Of a stretch of DNA of 64,000 nt, positions 16,231 to 25,794 are shown one piece after another. Position numbers and translations under genes: made by a program. Under the pieces are notes generated by a model. It saw only the letters and a program-made list of their open reading frames with translations. It had not been told where the DNA came from and ran no database searches. Within the stretch, counting starts at the first letter, position 1, and each line of letters begins with the position of its first letter. The DNA lies in contig JAUIDB010000010.1 in the NCBI GenBank assembly GCA_030429235.1, positions 93,395 to 157,394 of the forward strand, written 5' to 3'. The stretch comes from Thermoanaerobaculia bacterium (GTDB lineage Bacteria > Acidobacteriota > Thermoanaerobaculia > Multivoradales > JAIOJS01).

Positions 16231-18633
16231 ATGTATCGCAGAACCCCCTTGGTGCGCCGACTCGCACTGTGGACCGCCTTCGTCAGCCTAGCGGGAATTG
16301 CCGGCGCTTCCGATTGGGGCCAATTCCGCGGTCCCAACAGCAACGGCTTGGCGGTGGATGGTTTACCCGAAGGCGACGGACAGCTGGCTCTCGACCAGCG
16401 GTGGGTGGTCGACGTGGGAAGTGGCTACTCTGGCGTGGTGGTGGCGGGTGATCGGGTGGTGACCCTGTTCGCCGATGGTGACAAGGACTACGTCGGGGCG
16501 TTTTCTGCGGCTGATGGCAGCGAACTCTGGCGCTTCGAACTCGAACCGACCTACCAGGGGCACGATGGTTCGCACGACGGTCCTATCGCGACTCCCATGG
16601 TGGCCGACGGAAGAGTCTTTGCCCTCGGCGCGCGTGGCCGGTTGGTAGCCGTGGACCTCGCGACCGGCTCCCTGAGCTGGTCGGTGCACCTGGTGGAGGA
16701 TCTCGGAGGCGAAAAGCCGTGGTACGGATTCGGGAGTTCTCCGCTTCGCGCCGGGGACAATGTCGTGGTGGGCATGCCCTCGGAGGAGGGTGGGCTCGTG
16801 GCCCTGAACCGATCGACCGGCGAACTGGCCTGGCAAGCGACGGACGACTCCATCGAGTACCAGTCGGCGGCTCTGGTCACGCTTCTGGGGCAGGAACAGA
16901 TCGTCGTCGGGGCCCAACGTGCCATCTGGGGCGTCGAGCCGACCGGCAGAGTGCTCTGGAGCTACGAGCACGGAGGCCGAGGAGGGCGTGGCGCGGGGAG
17001 CCTCACGGTGCTTCCGGTGAGTGAGAGTCGCGTCTTCATCGACCACGACGACAAACAGTCCGCCTTGCTCCAGATCGCCTCGGGCCCCGAAGGCTGGACG
17101 GCCGAGAAGGTCTGGGAAGGACGAGCCCTGATCAACTCCTATGTCCCCCCGGTCACCACCGGTGGTTCGCTCTACGGCTACACCACTCGTTTTCTGTCGG
17201 CCGTCGACCCCGAGACCGGTGAGGAACTCTTCCGTTCGCGCGAGCCGGGGGACGGATTCCCGCTGGCGATCGAGGATCAGCTCGTGGTTGCGACCAAGGC
17301 GGGAGGTGTCCACATTGGGCCGGCGAGTCGAGAGGGCTGGAAGGAGTCGGGCTCGCTCGATCTCTTCGAGGCACACTCCTGGACGCCGCCGTCCTACGCC
17401 GACGGGAGTCTCTATCTACGCTCGTTCGGTCAGCTGGCCCGGGTTGACCTCACCCGTTCCGCGGCGGGAATGGGGATGGCATCTGCCGAGGTACCCGCCC
17501 GCATCGAGGCGATCCTGGCGGCGGTGGACCGAGCGGCAGCGGTCGAGCAGGCCTGGAAGGAGGCGAAACCACCGTGGATCGATGGCACCACCGTGACCTT
17601 CGCCTGGCGCGGTGAGGCGGCCGACGTCGGAATCGGTGGCGACATGATCGGGGTGCGGGACGAGTCGCCCATGAACCACGTGGAGGGCACGGACCTCTGG
17701 TGGTACGCCGCCGAACTGCCGGCTGCCGGCCGCGTCAACTACGCCTACCTGGTCGACTTCGAGGCGACCATCGATCCCCACAATCCCCGGACCACCCAGA
17801 GTACCGTGTTCGGACCTGACATGAACCTGGCCCGTCCGGAGGGAGTGGAGATGTCCTGGTTGGCCATGCCGGAGTGGCAGCAGCCGGACCACTACGCCGA
17901 GCTGCCATCTGACCATCCTCGGGGCACGGTGGTCGAGAGCGAGCTCTCCTTCCAGCCGCCGACGCCCGAGGGTGCTCCCGAGGCGCCACCAGCGGCAACG
18001 ATCGGTCTCGCGGTTTGGACTCCGCCAGGCTACGAGGAGGGGAGCGACAAGTATCCTGTGCTCTACGTGCTCGACGGCCAGGCACGGGAGCTCGGCGGTT
18101 GGGTCAATACCCTCGACCGGCTCGTCGGCGACCAGGTCCTGCCGGTGGTGGTGGCCTTTGTCGACCTGCCCCGTCTGCCGGGCCCGATGGCGATGCAGGC
18201 CTTCCAGGAAACCGTCGTCTCCCACGTGGAGACAGAGTTCCGGGTCGACGGAAAGCGCGACTCGAGGGCGCTCCACGGGGCCGGCGGCAGTTCCTCTCGT
18301 GCGCTTCTGCTGGCGCTTCACAACCCGGACTTTGCCCGCGGTCTGGCCATGCAGTCGGTACACTCGATCGATTTCGAACTGAACATGATTCGCCAGGCGC
18401 TCGCAGGGGGTGATCCTGAGACGGTGCCGCTCGACATCTACCTGGAGTGGGGAGTCCTCGACCTTCGAGCCGATGCCGAGGGTTGGGACATGCGCGACTC
18501 CGCACGGCAGGTCCAGGCCGCCCTCATCGAACGGGGCTACCAGCCGCAGGGCGGTGAGGTGGTCGATTCGACCGACTGGGCGGCGTGGAGGAACCGCACG
18601 GACGTTGTGCTCCGAACCCTCTTCCCGAAGTAA
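16231..18633 (+). CDS. Secreted PQQ-type propeller fused to a degenerate esterase-D-like domain
   Basis: 800 residues. Signal peptide 1-28, then a PQQ/WD-like propeller (about 30-430) beginning DWGQFRGPNSNGLAV, typical of secreted quinoprotein-like propellers. Next comes a short beta domain like a glycogen-binding or early-set module (about 448-540), then an alpha/beta-hydrolase of the enterochelin-esterase/esterase-D type (about 590-800; VLYVLDGQARELGGW). Where active members have GxSMGG, this one has HGAGGSSSRA (about 680); where they have GGHDW, it has DSTDWAAWR (about 778). Both the Ser nucleophile and the His appear lost, so a binding rather than a hydrolytic role is inferred. ATG 16231 follows GAGAGGAG. 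Confidence 0.85.
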   Translation: MYRRTPLVRRLALWTAFVSLAGIAGASDWGQFRGPNSNGLAVDGLPEGDGQLALDQRWVVDVGSGYSGVVVAGDRVVTLFADGDKDYVGAFSAADGSELWRFELEPTYQGHDGSHDGPIATPMVADGRVFALGARGRLVAVDLATGSLSWSVHLVEDLGGEKPWYGFGSSPLRAGDNVVVGMPSEEGGLVALNRSTGELAWQATDDSIEYQSAALVTLLGQEQIVVGAQRAIWGVEPTGRVLWSYEHGGRGGRGAGSLTVLPVSESRVFIDHDDKQSALLQIASGPEGWTAEKVWEGRALINSYVPPVTTGGSLYGYTTRFLSAVDPETGEELFRSREPGDGFPLAIEDQLVVATKAGGVHIGPASREGWKESGSLDLFEAHSWTPPSYADGSLYLRSFGQLARVDLTRSAAGMGMASAEVPARIEAILAAVDRAAAVEQAWKEAKPPWIDGTTVTFAWRGEAADVGIGGDMIGVRDESPMNHVEGTDLWWYAAELPAAGRVNYAYLVDFEATIDPHNPRTTQSTVFGPDMNLARPEGVEMSWLAMPEWQQPDHYAELPSDHPRGTVVESELSFQPPTPEGAPEAPPAATIGLAVWTPPGYEEGSDKYPVLYVLDGQARELGGWVNTLDRLVGDQVLPVVVAFVDLPRLPGPMAMQAFQETVVSHVETEFRVDGKRDSRALHGAGGSSSRALLLALHNPDFARGLAMQSVHSIDFELNMIRQALAGGDPETVPLDIYLEWGVLDLRADAEGWDMRDSARQVQAALIERGYQPQGGEVVDSTDWAAWRNRTDVVLRTLFPK

Positions 18634-18649
18634 CACTCCGCGCGGTGGG

Positions 18650-20734
18650 TCAGTACCGCAGTCGTACCCGCAGCGTGACCTGTCGGCCGATCAGATCACC
18701 GTAGGCATGTTGTTTGGTCTGATCGTCGGTCAGGTTGGTGCCGCGCAGGGTGAGGCTGAGCCGCTCGGAGACGGTGTGGGTCAAGCTGCCGTGCAGGTGC
18801 GTGTAGGCATCGGTGGGACCCCAGAAGCGCTCGTCGAGAACGTCGCGCCAGTAGGCCTCGTCGGTGAACGCGACCGTCAGCGCGCCCGACCACTGATCGG
18901 TGGTGCCGGTCAGGGTTACCGAGGCCTGGTGGCGGGGGGGTGAGTTCAACACCATCGGGTAGGGGGCCGTGGTGCTCTCGATCTCAGGCTGGTCTTGATA
19001 GGCGTAGGCGAAGTTGGTTTGCCAGTGTTCGTTCCAGTTCGTGGCGAGCGAGAGTTCGGCTCCACCCTCGCGGACCTCGTCGGCGTTGAAGGCGCTGAAC
19101 GTCTTGGGGAAGGGAGGCGTGAGGAAGGCGGGGAAGGGCCATCCCGGTGGAGGGTCGGTGGGACCGTAGAAGTCGGTGGTGGCGAACTCGATACTGTCCT
19201 CGATGGTGTTGCGGTACACCGCGACGGCCAGTTCGTGGCGACCGCCGAGGATGGCCGCGTAGCCCAACTCGATGGCGTCGATTCCCTCCTCGCGGAGCTC
19301 TTCGCTTCCCAGACCTCGCACCAGCAGGGGAAAGAGCGGCAGGCCAGGCGCCAGGGCCACCGGATTCGTGGTCAGGACGTCCATGTGGTTCTCGATCGCC
19401 GTGGGGGCGCGGTACGCTCGGTTGTAGGTCAGACGGAACACATGATTCCATCGGGGGGCCAGGAAGAGGCTCAGGCGGGGTGAGAAGGTCGTCCCGATGG
19501 TGTCGAAGTGATCGACCCGGCCGCCCAGGGCGACGCGGAGCCGCGGGTTGATCGTGATCTCGTCCTCGACGAATCCGCCCCACTCGTCGCGCGCGTCGGC
19601 GGCGGCGGCCCAACTCAGGTCGAACTCGTTGTGGCGGGCGTTGAACCCGTACACCAGGCGATGGCGACCGCGCGCTTCGAGGCGTCCCGACAGTTCCGCC
19701 ACCAGGGTATCGGTGGTGGAGCTGAGGACATCTCCTCCGAGCAAGTTGAGGGTATCGCCCGCGGCGCGATTCCAGTACAGGTGAAGGTCGAACGCAGGCG
19801 CATTGCGACGGACCTCGCCGTAGGCCTGATAGAAGTCGTCTCGGAGAGACAGGGGGCCGAGGCCCGAGAGGATCATCCCGCCCACGCCCCCGTAGCCGGC
19901 GCGGTAGGACCAAAGGACGTCCGCGGCGGCCTGGTAGTCGACCCGGAGGTCGAACTTCGGCTGCTCGGTTCCCTCATTGCGGTAGAGGAATTCCGGTGAG
20001 ATCGGCTGGCCTTGCGCGGTCAGTGGGTCGCGCGGCCAGGCATCCTGCTCCAGGTAGCTGCCGGAGACCTTGAAGCTCAAGCGGTCCGAGGTACGGGCGG
20101 CCCAGCGCAGGCCAAGGCGGGCGTAGCCGTTCTCGCCACCCTCGATTTCGACCAGGCCTCCGAGCAACTCGCTGGGCGACCGGGTCCGGAAGTTGACCAC
20201 ACCTGCCAGGGCGTTGGCTCCCCACATCGACGACCCTGGTCCCTTGAGAATCTCGATCTGAGCGATCTCGTCCGTGCCGAAGGAGAGCCCGTCGAAGAGT
20301 ACGATGCCCTGGTGGTCGAGATACACCGAACGGCCATCGACCAGGGTGAGCAAGCGGGGCCCCATCACCCCGGCTGCGGTCCGGGCCGAGAACTGGCTGT
20401 CCCGGGCGGTCAACTGGATCCCGTTGAGGCCGGGAACGCCCCGCAGGAGATCGGTCGGCTGCTCGCTCGGCGCGTTCTGTAGGTCCTGACGGTCGAGTAC
20501 GGTGATCGAGACCGGGCTCTCGAGGATCGGTTCTTCGACGCGGGAGGCGGTGACGACGAGCGTTTCATCGTAGCCTGGGCGCTGGTCGGGGCCGGTGGCC
20601 TCGCGCTCCTGGGAGTTCTCGTCGGCGGCTGGCTCGAAACCTGGGAGTTGCCCGGGCGCCGCTTCGGCCATCGTTCCGAGGGCGCCGGCGACGAGGAGAC
20701 CCCAGATCGCGCCGACCCGCTGCAGTTGGTCCAT
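18650..20734 (-). CDS. TonB-dependent outer-membrane receptor
   Basis: 694 residues: signal peptide (1-26), a TonB-box-like ETLVVTASR (about 56), a plug domain (about 70-175, with LLRGVPGLNGIQL and IEILKGPGSSMWGANALAGVVN) and a 22-strand barrel ending in an aromatic RVRLRY, as expected for BAM-assembled proteins. It resembles cobalamin/siderophore-type receptors but the substrate is not evident. A -10 TATAGT (20757-20762, minus) precedes GAGGAGG, so this gene has a normal leader. No TonB/ExbBD genes are in the window. Convergent with the propeller-esterase gene, 16 bp apart. Confidence 0.95.
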   Translation of the reverse strand: MDQLQRVGAIWGLLVAGALGTMAEAAPGQLPGFEPAADENSQEREATGPDQRPGYDETLVVTASRVEEPILESPVSITVLDRQDLQNAPSEQPTDLLRGVPGLNGIQLTARDSQFSARTAAGVMGPRLLTLVDGRSVYLDHQGIVLFDGLSFGTDEIAQIEILKGPGSSMWGANALAGVVNFRTRSPSELLGGLVEIEGGENGYARLGLRWAARTSDRLSFKVSGSYLEQDAWPRDPLTAQGQPISPEFLYRNEGTEQPKFDLRVDYQAAADVLWSYRAGYGGVGGMILSGLGPLSLRDDFYQAYGEVRRNAPAFDLHLYWNRAAGDTLNLLGGDVLSSTTDTLVAELSGRLEARGRHRLVYGFNARHNEFDLSWAAAADARDEWGGFVEDEITINPRLRVALGGRVDHFDTIGTTFSPRLSLFLAPRWNHVFRLTYNRAYRAPTAIENHMDVLTTNPVALAPGLPLFPLLVRGLGSEELREEGIDAIELGYAAILGGRHELAVAVYRNTIEDSIEFATTDFYGPTDPPPGWPFPAFLTPPFPKTFSAFNADEVREGGAELSLATNWNEHWQTNFAYAYQDQPEIESTTAPYPMVLNSPPRHQASVTLTGTTDQWSGALTVAFTDEAYWRDVLDERFWGPTDAYTHLHGSLTHTVSERLSLTLRGTNLTDDQTKQHAYGDLIGRQVTLRVRLRY

Positions 20735-20830
20735 GGTCCGCCTACCTCCTCGGTGGACTATAGCCGACGGCGACGGTTCTCACGTGGTAACGTACTTGCC
20801 ATCAGCGAGACAGGGAGGATCCACGCGAGG

Positions 20831-21808
20831 ATGTTCGGAGGAGGGAATCGGCGTCCGGCCACGCCGGCAGAGCAGGTCCGCCGGCTACTTTGGATGCTCG
20901 CGCTGCTAGCGGTTCCAGCCGGCATCGCGCTGTCGACCATCGACGTCGTGCGCCCGAAGTTGCCCCCGGTTCCCCAGCATTCGGAATTGGGGTACACCTG
21001 GAGCCTTCTCTTCTTCGTGCTACCTACGCTGGTGCTGTTGTCCTGGTTTTGGCGTCATCCCAACCGGAGCGTCAACCAGCGGAGCTTCTGGATCGCCCTG
21101 GGGTTCCTTTTCGGACTCGGAGCCGGCTTGGACTTCTTTTTCGGTACCACCTTCTTCACGTTCGTCAATCGGGGAGCGGTGCTCGGAATCGACGTGCCGG
21201 TAGTCGGAGGCAGCGTGCCCATCGAGGAGTTCGGGTTCTACTCCTTCGGCTTTGCGGCGATCCTTCTGGTGTACCTGTGGGTGCGTGAGGAGTGGATCCC
21301 CGGCGCGCCGGGATTCGAGCACCGGCCCGCGAGCCGCATGCCGCTGCGGGACACGGTATCGATCCACTGGACCTCGATTCTTCTCGGCCTGGGGCTCTTC
21401 CTGGCCGCCTGGGGTTGGAAACGGTTCGGTCCCCACGGCAACCAGGAGGGGTTCCCCGGCTACTTTCTCTTCCTGTTGATCGTCGGGGTCCTGCCGAACG
21501 TCCTCTTCTTCCGCGCGGTCGGTCCTCGAATCGACTGGCCTGCCCTGTCGTTCACCATGGTCCTGCTCCTGCCGGTGAGTCTGCTCTGGGAGGGAGTGCT
21601 CGCCAGCCCCTATCAATGGTGGGGTTATCGTCCCGAGATGATGATGGGAATCGATGTCGACGCTCTCTCGGGGTTGCCGGTCGAGGCGGTCCTGCTCTGG
21701 TTCGTCGCGGCCTGGGCGGGGGTCACGATTTTCGAGGTCTGCCGGTTGGTCCAGGGAGTCCATCCTTGCGGCGAGGACTCGGAGGCACCCTCCGCCGCCG
21801 ATGGCTGA
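20831..21808 (+). CDS. Lycopene-cyclase-like (CrtYcd-type) integral membrane protein
   Basis: 325 residues with eight predicted helices in two similar halves. Each half has the Pro-x-Glu signature of the CrtYc/CrtYd cyclase family: VPIEEFGFY near residue 129 and LPVEAVLLW near 282. Family members cyclise the ends of lycopene in the membrane. The second motif lacks the second Glu and the overall match is loose, so a related terpenoid-modifying role is possible. ATG 20831 has GGGAGGA 10 nt upstream. The stop overlaps the start of the adenylyl cyclase gene by 8 bp, tying it to a signalling protein; CruF-like genes follow, supporting a carotenoid context. Confidence 0.62.
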   Translation: MFGGGNRRPATPAEQVRRLLWMLALLAVPAGIALSTIDVVRPKLPPVPQHSELGYTWSLLFFVLPTLVLLSWFWRHPNRSVNQRSFWIALGFLFGLGAGLDFFFGTTFFTFVNRGAVLGIDVPVVGGSVPIEEFGFYSFGFAAILLVYLWVREEWIPGAPGFEHRPASRMPLRDTVSIHWTSILLGLGLFLAAWGWKRFGPHGNQEGFPGYFLFLLIVGVLPNVLFFRAVGPRIDWPALSFTMVLLLPVSLLWEGVLASPYQWWGYRPEMMMGIDVDALSGLPVEAVLLWFVAAWAGVTIFEVCRLVQGVHPCGEDSEAPSAADG

Positions 21809-24800
21809 GGGCACGGCGGCGGACTCTCTCGATCTGACCCCGTTCGTACCGAGAGCGCTCTGGCAGGGGGCAAACGACGCTTCGCTGGCCGCGTCCTGGT
21901 CCCGGTCGTTTCGGGGCGTGACCCTGTTGGCCGACATCTCCGGCTTCACCTCGTTGAGTGAGCGCCTGGCGCGGCGCGGAGTCCAGGGTGCCGAGGAGTT
22001 GGCCCATCGCCTCGACCAGAGCTTCGGACCGATGGTGCAGGTCATCGATCGGTACGGAGGCGACATCGTCCGTTTCGCCGGCGATGCGCCGATCGTGGTC
22101 TGGCCCGCCGGTGGCGACTCGCTGTCGACCGCCCTCGAGGCGGCGATCGGTTGCGGCGACGAACTCCTCTCTCTGGTCGAGGGGAATCGCAGGCCGGCCG
22201 GGTTGCAGCTGGCGATGCGGATCGGGGTCGGTGCCGGCCCACTCTGGGCGGCCTCCGTCGGAGGGGCCGAAGACCGTTGGGAGTTCGTGCTCCTGGGGGA
22301 ACCGTTGCACGCGATGGGCCGAGCCGAACGCTGTGCCGCGCCGGGAGAGATGGTGTTGGCACCCGAGGCCGTGCAGTGGCTCGACGCATCGATCGCTGTG
22401 GCCCCCCTGGACGACGGTTCGGCCAGGCTCCGGCGGCCGCTGCCGGGACGCGGCGTCGCCCCGATGCCGACCGCCCAACCCACTCCCACGCCGCCCTCCA
22501 CCGATGGGTTGCGCCCTTTCGTCAGCCGCTCCCTGGTGCGGCAGCTGGAAGCGGGGCATGGCGACTGGTTGGCGGAGTACCGCCCGATCAGCGTTCTCTT
22601 TGCCGGACTCGAGGGGATCGAGGACGAGAGTTCGGAGGCGGCCGGAACCCTCCAGCAGGCCTTCTCGACCCTGCAGCGAGCCGTCTACGAACTCGGCGGC
22701 AGCGTCAACCAGTTTCTGGTGGACGACAAAGGCATCACCTTGCTCGCCCTGTGGGGGGTACCGGGGCGCTCGCACGAAGACAATGCGCGGCGCGCCACCG
22801 AAGCGGCCTTGGCGATGGATCGGCGGATCCGCCGACTGGGATTGCGGGTGGGGGTCGGCGTCACTTCGGGACGGGTCTTCTGTGGACGGCGGGGCGGGTC
22901 CTCGAGGTCGGAGTACGCGGTGATCGGAGCGACGGTCAATCTCGCCGCCCGCTTGATGTCCCAGGCGCAGGGTTCCGTGCTCTGCGACGAGACCACGGCG
23001 CGCGAAGTCGGTGACGCACTCACCTTCGAGCCCTTGGCCCCACTGGTCTTGAAGGGACGGGCGGAGGCGACCGCGGTCCTACGGCCGATGCCAACTTCGT
23101 CCTCGCGCCGCTTTCGCTCGAGTTCGGGCGACGGCGGCTCCAGCGGTGAACTGGTCGGTCGCGGACCGGAGGTGGACCGATTCGACCGCCGCCTGGATCG
23201 GTTGGACCGTGGACTCGGGCGTTCGATCGAGTTGAGGGGACGCTCGGGAGTTGGCAAGACAGTACTGCTCGAGGAGTTTGTGCGGCGAGCCGGCCAGCGC
23301 GACCTACCGGTCTTCCAGGCTCGGTGTGATTCCTTCGATCGCGCCCGTCCGTACGGTATTTGGGCGGCCCTGGTGGACGATGCCCTGGAGCTTCCCGCGC
23401 CGGTCGACGACGCGGCCAGGGAGGCTCGCGGCCGTGAGGTGGTGCGGCGCCTGGAGGAACTGGGCCTGGACCTCGAACTCGCCGCCCTCTTGAACCCCAT
23501 CCTGGATCTGCGGGTGGTCGAGAGTTCTCTCGTGGGGCAGATGGGGCGTGACGTGCGTCGGGACGCGATCCGCGAGCTGATGCTCGACTGGATGACGGCG
23601 GCGATCGAGGACCAGTCGGTCGTGCTCGTCGATGATTGCCAGTGGCTGGACGAGGCCTCACGGCGGCTGGCACGGGATCTGGCGCGGCGCCTACCGCACT
23701 GTCTGTTCCTCTTGGTCGGCCGCGACGATGCAACCGCCGAGGCCAGCGACGATCGAGAGGATGTCGAGCCGTGGACCCTCGACCCTCTGCGCCCTGCCGC
23801 GTTGCTGGAGGTGGTTCGCCGGACGCTCGACGCTCGGAGATTGCCTCGGGACCTCGAGGATCTGATGGTGGCCCGAACCGAGGGCAACCCGCTGTTTGCA
23901 CGCGAACTGAGCGAGTCGCTAGTAGCCAGTGGCGTGCTGGCGGTGCACGATGGAGTCTGTCGGGTTCTCGATCACGCAGCCTTGGCCGCACAGAGTCTGC
24001 CCGACTCGGTCCAGGGCGTGATCGCGAGCCGTCTCGACCGCCTTTCTCCCGAGGATCAACTGATCCTCAAGGTGGCGGCCGTGTTGGGCAATCGCTTTCC
24101 CGCCGTGGGCGTTTCGAGTGCCCACCCGGTAGAGGAGGACGAACGGAAGCTGAAGAATCGGCTGCAAGAACTGGTCGACCGAGGCTTCCTCGAGGCGGAA
24201 GACGACAGCTACCGCTTCAGCCAGTCGGTGGCGCGGGATGTCGTCTACGGACGACTGATGCCAACCCAGAAGCGTCAGCTCCACGGCGCGGTGGCGCGTT
24301 GGCTGGAGTCGCGCTCCTCTTCGCAGTCGCCGAGCCTGCTGGCTCGACACTGGCAGGCTGCGGGCAATCGAGAGCGGAGCATTCACTATCTCGCCCTCGC
24401 CGCTGACGAGGCGGTGCGGAGTGGAGCCGAACGCCAAGCCGCGGTGGCCTACCGCCGGGCCCTCGAACTGGTGGCCGACGGCGATGACGAGCCCGCCCTG
24501 CAGTGCACCAGCTGGCGTCGGGAGCTGGGTCACGCTCTCTTTGCACTCGGCGAGATCGACGAGGCCGAGGGGCAACTGCGGCGAGCCTTGGCGGAGGTGG
24601 CTACGGCCCTGCCGTCGGGGCGCGCTGGTTGGGTCGCGCGGCTGGGCCGGGAAAGCGTGCGGCAGGCCCTGCACCGCGTGATCCCGCCCCGCGCGCGGGC
24701 CGAGCTCGAGCCCCGATGGGAACGACCTCTGGAGGCGGCCAGGCTGATGGGACTGGTCGGAAAACTCAGCTTCTATCGCGACCAGCCCCTGCCCTTCGTG

Positions 24801-25781
24801 ACCGCTTCCCTGGCGGCGGTCAACCTGGCTGAGAAGGCTCGTCGGCCCCAGGCGGCCGCAGCTGGCTACGCCGCGCTCGGTTATCTGGCGGCCATCCTCG
24901 GCCTCGAGCGGACGGCCGAGCGCTGGTGGCAGACCAGCGAGACGTCGGGGGACACCCGCGCCCGCATCGATGCGCTGATCAGTCGCGGTCTCTTCGCGTT
25001 CGGAGAGTGCCGGTGGGACGATTGTGATGGCCACATCGAACAGGCGCTCTCTCTGGCCGAGCGCACCCGTGACGCCTTCAGTCGCGAATCCGCCCTGGCG
25101 GTGCGGGTCTACCGGTTGCACCACACTGCGCGGTTCGAGGAGTCGCTCGCCGCGGGGGAGGCACTGCTGGACTCGGCGGTGGAGCGGAGTAGCGCACAAC
25201 GCGAGATGTGGGGTCGGCTGTCGGTGGTCGGTGACCTCCTGGTGCTGGGGCGTGAGGACGAGGCACTCGGTCATCTCGAGGTCGCGGCCGATCTCTTCCC
25301 GGACTCGGATCAGCTCTCACGCTTGACCTACCGCGGATTGCGTACTCGAGCCTTCGCCTGGACGGGAGACTGGCGGGCGTTCGGCGTCGAGCTCGAACGG
25401 CTGCAACAGCAGACGGCGGACTCCTCGGTGTCCTACGCTCTCGCCCCGATGCTGGCCATTCAGGGTGAGGGCGAACTCCTGTCGTGGCAGCGAGCGTCGG
25501 GGGAGCGAGATTCGAGGAGCCTGCGCCGTATCCTGCTGCCCACCTTGCGGCGACTCGACCGCTGCGCTCGCAGCTTTCCCTACGCTCGCCTCTCCGCCCT
25601 GAAACTGCGCCGTGACTACTGGCGGGCGAGAGGGAACCCACGAAAAGCCGGGGCTCTGCAGCAGGCGGCCACCAAGGAGGCGCTTCGGATCGGCCTCGGG
25701 CCGCCGGCGCCCGTCGACCCGGAGGCCCCAACTCTGTCACCCACCCAGCCACCAAACCGCTCTGACCCTGACGTCAACTAA
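21801..25781 (+). CDS. Soluble-adenylyl-cyclase-like protein: two class III cyclase domains, ATPase, TPR region
   Basis: 1326 residues, no signal or membrane helix. C1 (about 38-200) keeps both metal-binding Asp residues (LLADISGFTSL and FAGDAPIVVW), but the Asn/Arg helix is changed (LGEPLHAMGRAE). C2 (about 258-400) lacks the first Asp (VLFAGLEG) yet keeps the Lys region (VDDKGITLLALWG) and Asn-x3-Arg (GATVNLAARL). The two domains would therefore build one composite site, as in animal sAC (ADCY10). An AAA/NACHT-like ATPase follows (Walker A GRSGVGKT about 480; Walker B VVLVDDCQW about 606), then about 500 residues of TPR-like helices. ATG 21801 overlaps the preceding gene. cAMP as product is inferred. 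Confidence 0.9.
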   Translation: MAEGTAADSLDLTPFVPRALWQGANDASLAASWSRSFRGVTLLADISGFTSLSERLARRGVQGAEELAHRLDQSFGPMVQVIDRYGGDIVRFAGDAPIVVWPAGGDSLSTALEAAIGCGDELLSLVEGNRRPAGLQLAMRIGVGAGPLWAASVGGAEDRWEFVLLGEPLHAMGRAERCAAPGEMVLAPEAVQWLDASIAVAPLDDGSARLRRPLPGRGVAPMPTAQPTPTPPSTDGLRPFVSRSLVRQLEAGHGDWLAEYRPISVLFAGLEGIEDESSEAAGTLQQAFSTLQRAVYELGGSVNQFLVDDKGITLLALWGVPGRSHEDNARRATEAALAMDRRIRRLGLRVGVGVTSGRVFCGRRGGSSRSEYAVIGATVNLAARLMSQAQGSVLCDETTAREVGDALTFEPLAPLVLKGRAEATAVLRPMPTSSSRRFRSSSGDGGSSGELVGRGPEVDRFDRRLDRLDRGLGRSIELRGRSGVGKTVLLEEFVRRAGQRDLPVFQARCDSFDRARPYGIWAALVDDALELPAPVDDAAREARGREVVRRLEELGLDLELAALLNPILDLRVVESSLVGQMGRDVRRDAIRELMLDWMTAAIEDQSVVLVDDCQWLDEASRRLARDLARRLPHCLFLLVGRDDATAEASDDREDVEPWTLDPLRPAALLEVVRRTLDARRLPRDLEDLMVARTEGNPLFARELSESLVASGVLAVHDGVCRVLDHAALAAQSLPDSVQGVIASRLDRLSPEDQLILKVAAVLGNRFPAVGVSSAHPVEEDERKLKNRLQELVDRGFLEAEDDSYRFSQSVARDVVYGRLMPTQKRQLHGAVARWLESRSSSQSPSLLARHWQAAGNRERSIHYLALAADEAVRSGAERQAAVAYRRALELVADGDDEPALQCTSWRRELGHALFALGEIDEAEGQLRRALAEVATALPSGRAGWVARLGRESVRQALHRVIPPRARAELEPRWERPLEAARLMGLVGKLSFYRDQPLPFVTASLAAVNLAEKARRPQAAAAGYAALGYLAAILGLERTAERWWQTSETSGDTRARIDALISRGLFAFGECRWDDCDGHIEQALSLAERTRDAFSRESALAVRVYRLHHTARFEESLAAGEALLDSAVERSSAQREMWGRLSVVGDLLVLGREDEALGHLEVAADLFPDSDQLSRLTYRGLRTRAFAWTGDWRAFGVELERLQQQTADSSVSYALAPMLAIQGEGELLSWQRASGERDSRSLRRILLPTLRRLDRCARSFPYARLSALKLRRDYWRARGNPRKAGALQQAATKEALRIGLGPPAPVDPEAPTLSPTQPPNRSDPDVN

Positions 25782-25794
25782 CGAGGAGAGTTCG

